This document shows positions 57,763-64,000 of a DNA stretch of 64,000 bases, one piece after another. This DNA comes from JBDOQU01 sp039839375 (lineage in GTDB: Bacteria; Pseudomonadota; Alphaproteobacteria; DSM-16000; Inquilinaceae): NCBI RefSeq assembly GCF_039839375.1, contig NZ_JBDOQU010000001.1:62001-126000 (forward strand), in the 5' to 3' direction. The translations under genes were made by a program, and so were the position numbers. The notes below the pieces were generated by a model. It was given only the letters and a program-made list of their open reading frames with translations, did not search any database and was not told where the DNA came from. Within the stretch, counting starts at the first letter, position 1, and each line of letters starts with the position of its first letter.

Positions 57763-59262
57763 TTATCCGGCTTCGCTTGGCGCCGGCCGAAATTCGTTAG
57801 ACGATTCCGTCGCGAGGCTGACGGCGTAGATGGCGAGCAGCGAGGCGAAGAAGCCTGGAATGATCTCGTAGACGCCGGGACCGCCAAGGAAGCTCGCGTT
57901 CCAGCCGAGTTGGATCCAGACCCCGACGGTGACCGCTCCGACGACAAGGCCCGCGACTGCGCCGGCCCCTGTCATCCGCTGCCATGTGAGCGAAAGGAGG
58001 ATGAGCGGACCGAACGCGGCGCCGAAACCCGCCCACGCGTTTGCCACGAGACCCAGCACCTGCGATTCCGGATCGGCGGCGATGAAGGCCGCGACGATCC
58101 CGACCAGCAGGACGGAGAGCCGACCGATCATGACAATCTCTTTCTCGGGCGCTTCCTTGCGCAGGAAGAGGCGGTAGAAATCCTCCGTCAGCGACGATGA
58201 GGATACGAGAAGCTGGCTGGAGATGGTGCTCATGACCGCGGCGAGCAGCGCGGCGAGCAGGAAGCCCGTGATCAGTGGGTGGAACAGCAATTCCGCCAGG
58301 ATGATAAAGATCGTCTCGGGGTCGTCGACCGGCAGGCTGTTACGCTCGGCGTAGGCGCGGCCGAAAATGCCCACGCACACGGCGCCGATGAGGGAGATGA
58401 TCATCCAGCCCATGCAGATATTTCGCGCCGCCGGAACGTCTTTCACGCTGCGGATCGCCATGAAGCGGACGATGATATGAGGCTGGCCGAAATAGCCGAG
58501 CCCCCAGGTGACGGCCGAAAGAAAGCCTATGACGCCGAGGCCGCTTGTCCACGACAGGAAGTCCGGATCGACCGAGCGTAGCGTCTCCGCCGCCTGATCG
58601 AACCCGCCGCCGCCGCTGCCGGTCAGGATCACGATCGGCATGATGACGAGCGCCAGCATCATGATGCAGCCCTGGACGAAATCGGTGAGACTGACCGCCA
58701 GGAAACCGCCGATGACCGTATAGACAAGGACGACCCCAAGGGTCAGCCAGATGCCGATGGAATAGTCGCTCATGCCCGGCCATCCGATGAAATCGGCGAA
58801 CGCGGTTTCAAACAGCTTTCCGCCGGCGACGAGGCCTGACGCGGTATAGACCACAAAGAACACGACGATGATGACGGCCGATACGGTCCGGAGCGCCAGA
58901 GCCTTGCTCGGGAACCGGTTGGCCAGGAATTCCGGGATGGTCAGGCTGTTGTCGTAGCGCGCGGTCTGCTCACGCAAGCGCGGCGCGACGACAATCCAGT
59001 TTGCCAGCGCTCCGACGGTAAGACCGATGCCGATCCAGGCCTCGACGAGGCCGCTTACATAAAGGGCGCCGGGGAGCCCCAGCAGAAGCCAGCCGCTCAT
59101 GTCGGAGGCGCCGGCGGAGAGCGCGGCCACCGGAGGGCTGAGCTGACGGCCGCCAAGCATGTATTCTTCAGAACTGGAGGTCGACTTACGCCAGGCGTAG
59201 AAGCCGATAAGGAGCATAAGCACGAAATACGCGGTCAGGCTGATCCAGACGCCCACTGCCAT
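57763..59262 (-). CDS. putP: Sodium/proline symporter PutP
   Basis: 499 residues from ATG 59262, preferred because GGAGG lies five bases upstream; ATG 59274 contains that site. About 13 membrane segments of the sodium:solute symporter family. SSEEYMLGGRQLSPPVAALSAGASDMSGWLLLGLPGALY (about residues 27-65) is the PutP signature with the sodium-coordinating region. Imports proline for nutrition or osmoprotection. Transcribed toward the RHH-like cassette; 60 bp separate its start from the DUF815 gene's stop. Confidence 0.92.
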   Translation of the reverse strand: MAVGVWISLTAYFVLMLLIGFYAWRKSTSSSEEYMLGGRQLSPPVAALSAGASDMSGWLLLGLPGALYVSGLVEAWIGIGLTVGALANWIVVAPRLREQTARYDNSLTIPEFLANRFPSKALALRTVSAVIIVVFFVVYTASGLVAGGKLFETAFADFIGWPGMSDYSIGIWLTLGVVLVYTVIGGFLAVSLTDFVQGCIMMLALVIMPIVILTGSGGGGFDQAAETLRSVDPDFLSWTSGLGVIGFLSAVTWGLGYFGQPHIIVRFMAIRSVKDVPAARNICMGWMIISLIGAVCVGIFGRAYAERNSLPVDDPETIFIILAELLFHPLITGFLLAALLAAVMSTISSQLLVSSSSLTEDFYRLFLRKEAPEKEIVMIGRLSVLLVGIVAAFIAADPESQVLGLVANAWAGFGAAFGPLILLSLTWQRMTGAGAVAGLVVGAVTVGVWIQLGWNASFLGGPGVYEIIPGFFASLLAIYAVSLATESSNEFRPAPSEAG

Positions 59263-59321
59263 ATCGACCTCCATCGTTCCTCAACTGAGGATAGCATCTT
59301 TCGGCGAGAGGCGCGCGGAGA

Positions 59322-60185
59322 TCACTCCGCGGCCAGCCTTTTCCCCAGCCTGCCGGCCAAATCCTGGATGAACTGCCAGGCGACTCGGCCGGACCGCGCG
59401 CCGCGCGTGATCGACCATTCCCGCGCCTCGGCGTGCAGCGCCTCCTTCTCGATCGGCAGCCCATAGGCTTCGGCGTAGCCGTCGATCATGGCGAGGTAGG
59501 TTTCCTGATTGCAGCCATGGAACCCAAGCCACAGCCCGAACCGGTCGCTGAGGGAAACCTTCTCCTCAACCGCCTCGCCGGCGATGATGGCGGTGGAGCT
59601 TTCATTCTCGATCATGTCGCGGGCCAGCAGGTGCCGGCGGTTGGAGGTGGCGTAGAAGATCACGTTGGCCGGACGGCCTTCGATCCCGCCTTCCAGCACG
59701 GCCTTCAGCGATTTGTAACTGGCGTCGTTCTGGTCGAAGGACAGATCGTCGCAGAACAGCACGCAGTTCCGGTCCGATTCCCGCAGGATGGAGAGCAGGC
59801 GGGGCAGGGAGACCAGGTCCTCTCGATGGATCTCGATCAGCGCCAGCGCGTGCGGACTGCGGGCGTTGACGGTTGCGTGGATCGCCTTGACCAGGGAGCT
59901 TTTTCCCATGCCCCGCGCGCCCCACAGCAGCGCGTTGTTCGCCGGTAGCCCGGCCGCGAAACGCTCGGTGTTCTCCAGCAGCAGATCGACCTGGAGATCC
60001 AGCCCCTTCAGGAGGTCAAGGGGGACGCGGCTCACCTCCTCGACCGGGTCCAGCCTTCCTTCCTCCGCATGCCATACGAAGGCGTCCGAGGCGGCCATGT
60101 CGGTGGTCTTCGGCGGCGGCGGGGCGAGCCTTTCCAGGGCATCGGCGATCCGCGAAAGCAGGCTTTCCAGCGCCGGGTCCGTCAT
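59322..60185 (-). CDS. DUF815 family AAA+-type ATPase
   Basis: 287 residues from ATG 60185. Walker A GARGMGKSS near residue 91, Walker B VLFCDDLSF near 145, and a sensor-like FYATSNRRHLL near 181 are the DUF815 hallmark. KVSLSDRFGLWLGFHGCNQETYLAMI is also conserved. Role unknown; possibly a chaperone-like or DNA-related ATPase. Divergent from yajC, its common alphaproteobacterial neighbour. Confidence 0.85.
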   Translation of the reverse strand: MTDPALESLLSRIADALERLAPPPPKTTDMAASDAFVWHAEEGRLDPVEEVSRVPLDLLKGLDLQVDLLLENTERFAAGLPANNALLWGARGMGKSSLVKAIHATVNARSPHALALIEIHREDLVSLPRLLSILRESDRNCVLFCDDLSFDQNDASYKSLKAVLEGGIEGRPANVIFYATSNRRHLLARDMIENESSTAIIAGEAVEEKVSLSDRFGLWLGFHGCNQETYLAMIDGYAEAYGLPIEKEALHAEAREWSITRGARSGRVAWQFIQDLAGRLGKRLAAE

Positions 60186-60354
60186 CGTCTGTTCTTTTCC
60201 TGAGAGCGGGGATGAGCGGGCGACCCTATCACAGCGATTCCATGGCTGGAAATGGCCCCGCATCGCCGCTGACGGGTGGTTTCCATTGCAAGTCGCCGAA
60301 GGGTGGCTATAGTGCGCGCGATCCGGCGGGGCCGGTCGTACAAGGAGTTGATTT

Positions 60355-60792
60355 ATGTTCGTTTCCGAGGCTTTCGCCCAGTCCGCCGGTGGCGCCGCGG
60401 GCGGCGGCAATATGATCATGCAGTTTCTGCCGCTGGTCCTGATCTTCGTCGTCTTCTATTTCCTGCTGATCCGTCCGCAGCAGAAGAAGATGAAGCAGCA
60501 TAAGGAGATGCTGGCATCGGTTCGGCGCGGCGATCGCGTGGTCACCGGCGGCGGCATCATCGGCCAGGTCGTCAAGGTCGGCCAGGACGACGAGCTGACG
60601 CTGGAGATTTCCGATGGCGTGCGCGTCAAGGCGCTCCGCTCCACCATCAGCCTCGTGCTGGCGAAGACGGAGCCGGCGAAGGCCCGCGCCGCCGCGGAGG
60701 ACGATGTCGAAGATTCGGACGCCGATTCCGTGCCGCCGCCGCCCCCGGCGGAAGAGCGCAAGGGCTTGAACAAGTTCCTTCCCCGGAAGTGA
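60355..60792 (+). CDS. yajC: Preprotein translocase subunit YajC
   Basis: 145 residues. N-terminal region with membrane helix MQFLPLVLIFVVFYFLLIRPQQKKMKQHKEML (about 20-50), followed by VRRGDRVVTGGGIIGQVVKV. The C-terminal 45 residues are acidic and Pro-rich, longer than in E. coli. Part of the SecDF-YajC holo-translocon. AAGGAG ribosome site upstream. Confidence 0.95.
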   Translation: MFVSEAFAQSAGGAAGGGNMIMQFLPLVLIFVVFYFLLIRPQQKKMKQHKEMLASVRRGDRVVTGGGIIGQVVKVGQDDELTLEISDGVRVKALRSTISLVLAKTEPAKARAAAEDDVEDSDADSVPPPPPAEERKGLNKFLPRK

Positions 60793-60849
60793 GTTTGATG
60801 TGGGCCGTCGCCATGGCGGCCCCGGCAGGGTGCGAAGGGCGCTGAATTC

Positions 60850-62439
60850 ATGGTTTATTTCGCGAAGTGGAAGGTCATCCTCGTCCTTCTGGTCTGCGCG
60901 CTCGGGATCATTTACGCGGCGCCCAACCTGCTCAGCCGCGAACAGGTGGTTTCCTGGTCCGAGGAGTTGCCGGGCTGGCTGCCGGTGCGGCAGGTCAATC
61001 TCGGCCTCGACCTCCGCGGCGGTTCGCACCTTCTCCTGGAAGTCGACTATCGCGCCGTCATCACCGAACGGATGGAATCGCTGGTCGACACGCTGCGCGG
61101 GGAATTGCGGGCGGCCGATGTCGGCTATACCGATCTCGGCCTGCGGGGCGCCGACGGCGTAGGGCTGACCCTGACCGATCCCGCGACCGCCGACCAGGTC
61201 CGGGAGATCGTGCTGGGGCTCGATCCCACCTTCGACGTCCAGATCGAGGATGGCCAGGTCACCGTGCGGTTCTCGCAGGCCGCCGTCGAGCAGCTTCGCG
61301 ACAGCGCCATCAGCCAGTCGATCGAGATCGTCCGCCGGCGCATCGACGAGTTGGGCACCAACGAACCCAACATCCAGCGCCAGGGCGAAAGCCGCATCCT
61401 GGTCCAGCTTCCGGGCGTCGACGACCCGGAGCGGGTGAAGGACCTGTTGGGCCAGACGGCGCGGCTGACCTTCCATCTGCTAGATGAGAACACCTCCCTG
61501 TCACAGGCCCTGTCGGGGAACGTCCCCGCCGGGTCCGAAGTCCTGCCCGGCAATGAGGTCGGCCCGGATGGGGAGCCGCTGCGCCAGTACGTCGTCCGCC
61601 GCCGGGTGATGGTGAGCGGGGAGACGCTGGTCGACGCTCAGCCGACTTTCCAGCAGGGGCAGCCGGTCGTCAGCTTCCGCTTCGACAGCGTCGGCGCCAG
61701 CCGATTCGGCGACGTGACGTCGGAGAACGTCAACCGGCAACTCGCCATCGTGCTGGATGAAAGGGTCATCAGCGCACCCGTCATCCGGGGTGCGATCCTC
61801 GGCGGCAGCGGCGTGATCGAAGGCAGCTTCACGGTGGAGCAGGCGAACGATCTGGCGCTGCTGCTGCGCGCCGGCGCACTGCCCGCGCCGCTGACGGTGC
61901 TGGAGGAAAGGACGGTCGGTCCTGGGCTGGGTGCGGACAGCATCGAGGCGGGCGCGATCGCCAGCGTCATCGGCCTCGTCGGCGTCCTCATCTTCATGGT
62001 GATCGCCTACGGCCTGTTCGGGGTTTTCGCCAACATCGCGCTGCTGTTCAACCTGGCCCTGCTGATCGCCGTCCTGTCGGCGCTTCAGGCGACGCTGACG
62101 CTGCCGGGCATCGCCGGCATCGTGCTGACCATGGGCATGGCGGTCGACGCCAACGTGCTGATCTTCGAACGCATCAGGGAGGAGATGGCCTCCGGCCGGT
62201 CCCCGATCTCCGCCATCGACGCCGGCTTCAGCCGGGCGCTGACCACGATCATCGACAGCAATCTGACGACTCTGATCGCCGCCATATTGCTGTTCGCGCT
62301 GGGCTCCGGCCCCGTCAAGGGCTTCGCCGTGACGCTGGCGCTGGGCATCCTGACATCGATGTTCACCGCGATCATGGTCACCCGCCTGATCGTCGTCACC
62401 TGGCTGCGCCGCACCCGCCCGAAGGCGATCCCGATCTAG
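60850..62439 (+). CDS. secD: Protein translocase subunit SecD
   Basis: 529 residues with six membrane segments. Motif GLDLRGGSHLLLEVD near residue 54 is diagnostic; a large periplasmic P1 head and the C-terminal RND bundle (GMAVDANVLIFERIREEM near 430) with the proton-relay Asp follow. Works with SecF to pull preproteins across the membrane using the proton gradient. The length rules out a SecDF fusion, and no secF follows: the next gene starts 14 bp downstream and is a Mth938-domain protein. Confidence 0.95.
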   Translation: MVYFAKWKVILVLLVCALGIIYAAPNLLSREQVVSWSEELPGWLPVRQVNLGLDLRGGSHLLLEVDYRAVITERMESLVDTLRGELRAADVGYTDLGLRGADGVGLTLTDPATADQVREIVLGLDPTFDVQIEDGQVTVRFSQAAVEQLRDSAISQSIEIVRRRIDELGTNEPNIQRQGESRILVQLPGVDDPERVKDLLGQTARLTFHLLDENTSLSQALSGNVPAGSEVLPGNEVGPDGEPLRQYVVRRRVMVSGETLVDAQPTFQQGQPVVSFRFDSVGASRFGDVTSENVNRQLAIVLDERVISAPVIRGAILGGSGVIEGSFTVEQANDLALLLRAGALPAPLTVLEERTVGPGLGADSIEAGAIASVIGLVGVLIFMVIAYGLFGVFANIALLFNLALLIAVLSALQATLTLPGIAGIVLTMGMAVDANVLIFERIREEMASGRSPISAIDAGFSRALTTIIDSNLTTLIAAILLFALGSGPVKGFAVTLALGILTSMFTAIMVTRLIVVTWLRRTRPKAIPI

Positions 62440-62452
62440 GAGGCGGCGGGGC

Positions 62453-62830
62453 ATGGATGTCACGCCCATTATCCCCGGCGACCGGCAGGTCATAGACAGC
62501 TACTGGCCGGGCCATTTCCGCGTTTCAGGTCAGGTTCATGGAGGGCCGATCATCGTCTTTCCGGACCGGACGGTCGGCTGGTCCGTGACCGATGTCTCAG
62601 GCTTGGACGCCGAAGCGTTCCGACCGCTGGCCGGCGGTGACGTGGAAGTCCTCCTGCTGGGCTGCGGGTCGAAGATCGCGTTCCTGCCGCCTTCGCTCAG
62701 AAGGGCGCTCAAGGAGGAGATGGGCGTCCATGTCGACAGCATGGACACAGGCGCGGCCTGCCGGACCTATAACGTGCTGCTGGCCGAGGGCCGCAGGGTC
62801 GCCGCAGCGTTGATCCCGACGGTAGATTGA
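62453..62830 (+). CDS. Mth938-like (DUF498/NDUFAF3) domain protein
   Basis: 125 residues. GGPIIVFPDRTVGWSVTDVSGLD, then VEVLLLGCGSKIAFLPPSLRRAL and MDTGAACRTYNVLLAEGRRVAAALIP match Mth938/NDUFAF3. The mitochondrial relative assists complex I assembly. Usually lies after secF in alphaproteobacteria, before the squalene/phytoene synthase gene. Confidence 0.9.
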   Translation: MDVTPIIPGDRQVIDSYWPGHFRVSGQVHGGPIIVFPDRTVGWSVTDVSGLDAEAFRPLAGGDVEVLLLGCGSKIAFLPPSLRRALKEEMGVHVDSMDTGAACRTYNVLLAEGRRVAAALIPTVD

Positions 62831-62851
62831 ACCGGGGCGACTGAAACGAAA

Positions 62852-62874
62852 CGGGGGGCCGCGAAGACCCCCCG
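62852..62874 (-). terminator. Rho-independent terminator after sodB
   Basis: CGGGGGG (62852-62858) and CCCCCCG (62868-62874) around a 9-nt loop. On the minus strand the stem is followed by TTTCGTTTC, 28 bases after the sodB stop. It may also stop transcripts from the Mth938 gene. Confidence 0.65.
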
Positions 62875-62902
62875 ACGATCCGATCCGGCGATGCCGGCGG
62901 GA

Positions 62903-63505
62903 TCACGCGGCTTTCGAATAAAGCTCCGCGACATACTCCCAGTTCACGAGGTTGTTGATGAAGGCCTCGAGGTATTTGGGCCGCGCGTTGCGGTAGTCGA
63001 TGTAGTAGGAGTGCTCCCACACATCCACGCCCAGAAGCGCCGTCTTGCCGTGGGCCAGCGGGTTCTCCGCGTTCGGCGTCTTCATGACGGTCAGCTTCCC
63101 GCCATCCAGCGCCAGCCATGCCCAGCCGCTGCCGAACTGTCCGGCGCCGGCGGCCTGGAAGTCCTGCTTGAACTTGTCGACGCTGCCGAAATCCTCGACG
63201 ATCTTCTTCTCAAGCTCGCCGGGGATCGACCCGCCGCCGTTCGGCTTCATCCAGTTCCAGAAATGGAGATGGTTCCAGTGCTGGCCGGCATTGTTGAAGA
63301 CGCCCTGCTTGGAGGCGTCGCCATAGCTTTCCTTGACCACCTCCTCAAGGCTCTTGGACGCCAGCGGCGTGTCCTTGACCAGGTTGTTCAGGTTGACGAC
63401 GTAGGTGTTGTGGTGCTTGTCGTGGTGATACTCCAGCGTCTCGGCCGACATGTACGGGCCAAGCGCGTCCTTGGAGTAGGGAAGATCGGGAAGTTCGAAA
63501 GCCAT
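62903..63505 (-). CDS. sodB: Iron superoxide dismutase
   Basis: 200 residues. Metal ligands are visible: His in EYHHDKHHNTYV near residue 27, His in FNNAGQHWNHLHFW near 77, and Asp and His in DVWEHSYYIDY near 159-163. The Gln in FNNAGQ and Ala in GSGWAWL favour the iron type, although cambialistic activity is possible. Cytosolic, no signal peptide. Inserted in the sec-synthase gene order, divergent from the synthase gene. Confidence 0.94.
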   Translation of the reverse strand: MAFELPDLPYSKDALGPYMSAETLEYHHDKHHNTYVVNLNNLVKDTPLASKSLEEVVKESYGDASKQGVFNNAGQHWNHLHFWNWMKPNGGGSIPGELEKKIVEDFGSVDKFKQDFQAAGAGQFGSGWAWLALDGGKLTVMKTPNAENPLAHGKTALLGVDVWEHSYYIDYRNARPKYLEAFINNLVNWEYVAELYSKAA

Positions 63506-63548
63506 GTGAGCCCCTCGTTTTTCGTTCGGGTGATGTAATGGTGGCTAC

Positions 63549-63590
63549 GAGGCAGAAATATGCCTCCCGCGCCCTCTTTTGAAGGGCGCG
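63549..63590. repeat. Two adjacent hairpins in the sodB-synthase gap
   Basis: GAGGCA/TGCCTC (63549-63554 with 63561-63566) and an 8-bp stem (63568-63575 with 63583-63590, CGCGCCCT and complement). No T-run follows, so these are not clear terminators. Could be leader structure of either divergent gene. Confidence 0.4.
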
Positions 63591-63681
63591 TGCGTCTGCC
63601 GGTCGCTTTTAGCAAGGTCCCGTACCCGACGAACCCCTCCGCCGAAATATCGTTCCTCTTCACTCGATCTCCTGGAAGCCA

Positions 63682-64000
63682 ATGGCCGCCCGATCAACGC
63701 CGGAAACCGACAGCCTATCTCCCTGTGGCCGCATCGCCCGCGACCTGGATCGCGACCGGTACCTGACGGCGGTGATCGCCCCGCCGGAGATTCGGGAGGC
63801 GCTGTTCGCGCTCTACGCCTTCAATGTGGAGGTTGCGAAGACCAGGGAGATGGTCAGCGAGCCGATGATGGGGCAGATCCGCCTGCAATGGTGGCGCGAC
63901 AGCATCGACGGCATCTACGAAGGAAACGAACGCCGGCACGAAGTCGTGACGCCGCTGGGCGAGGCGGTCCGCCGGCACGGCCTGGATCGGGACGGATTCC
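63682..64000 (+). CDS. Squalene/phytoene synthase family protein, partial
   Basis: The first 106 codons are in the window; the gene continues past the right edge. CGRIARDLDRDRYLTAVIAPPEIREALFALYAFNVEVAKTREMVSEPMMGQIRLQWWRDSIDGIY matches the N-terminal half of the class I isoprenoid synthase-like family (NDUFAF6-like subgroup), with QIRLQWWRDSID the signature. The catalytic Asp-rich motifs are weak in this subgroup, and a role linked to complex I assembly, as for NDUFAF6, fits its usual place near the Mth938/NDUFAF3-like gene. Confidence 0.88.
   Translation, partial: MAARSTPETDSLSPCGRIARDLDRDRYLTAVIAPPEIREALFALYAFNVEVAKTREMVSEPMMGQIRLQWWRDSIDGIYEGNERRHEVVTPLGEAVRRHGLDRDGF

Noticed and set aside
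62440..62452. Frameshifted secF remnant after secD
   Set aside because: Only 13 bp separate secD from the next intact gene, and no SecF-like sequence occurs in any frame nearby.
1..64000. tRNA genes, rRNA genes, CRISPR arrays, prophage or transposase genes
   Set aside because: None recognised on either strand; repeats found are short hairpins or REP-like elements only.

Overview
The window is GC-rich chromosomal DNA from an alphaproteobacterium. The best evidence is a housekeeping block near the right end whose order is typical of that class: erpA, dgt, SPOR protein, nagZ, scpA, scpB, tatA, tatB, tatC, serS, surE, pcm, LysM/M23 lipoprotein, then yajC, secD, Mth938-domain protein and a squalene/phytoene-synthase-family gene. 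The many solute importers and the PAS_5-type proteins suggest a free-living heterotroph of the Rhodospirillales or a relative. The genus cannot be fixed from this sequence. I see no rRNA, tRNA, CRISPR array, insertion sequence or prophage. No gap between genes exceeds 300 bases.

Left part (1-43.6 kb) is an accessory catabolic region made of import modules, each with its own enzymes or regulator. In order: a partial cysQ and an orphan CoxL-type molybdoenzyme subunit (1-2498); a secreted SNase-like protein and two PAS proteins (2623-4272); a SorC/DeoR-type regulator divergent from a polyol-type ABC importer with SDR, aldo-keto reductase and HAD genes (4358-11305), without an ATPase gene; an nth-like gene overlapping the HAD gene tail to tail; a dipeptide-type ABC importer with a fused permease-ATPase (11981-17403), divergent from a FadR-type regulator, a DUF1028 protein and an M20 amidohydrolase; a BASS-family transporter; a TRAP transporter (21496-24327); a FecCD-type importer with three poorly characterised soluble proteins and a Fur-like operator (24509-29250); a BMP/nucleoside-type ABC importer with a cytosine-deaminase-like enzyme (29394-35268); a Liv-type ABC importer next to a PuuE-type allantoinase (35368-40891); then ilvD and a lone family-3 binding protein. 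Several enzymes (CodA-like, PuuE-like, M20 ureido-hydrolase-like, CoxL-like) point to use of purines, pyrimidines and ureido compounds as nitrogen sources.

Right part (43.6-64 kb) is mostly housekeeping: DNA repair (xth), Fe-S assembly (erpA), dNTP control (dgt), cell wall (nagZ, SPOR, NlpD-like), condensin (scpAB), Tat export, serS, surE-pcm, Sec export (yajC, secD) and Fe-SOD. Three departures from the usual order stand out: argS is absent between dgt and the SPOR gene; a 3.7-kb block (LacI regulator, DUF1127 protein, a two-gene RHH-like cassette with its own operator, and putP) separates the NlpD-like gene from the DUF815 ATPase and yajC; and secF is absent after secD while sodB sits before the squalene/phytoene synthase gene.

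A recurring regulatory pattern is a GC-rich hairpin between the binding-protein gene and the next transporter gene in five of the importer operons. This would keep binding-protein mRNA more abundant than permease mRNA. The strongest candidate for an undescribed system is the FecCD-type importer with two amidotransferase-fold-like proteins and an FmdE-like protein that lacks the expected cysteine.
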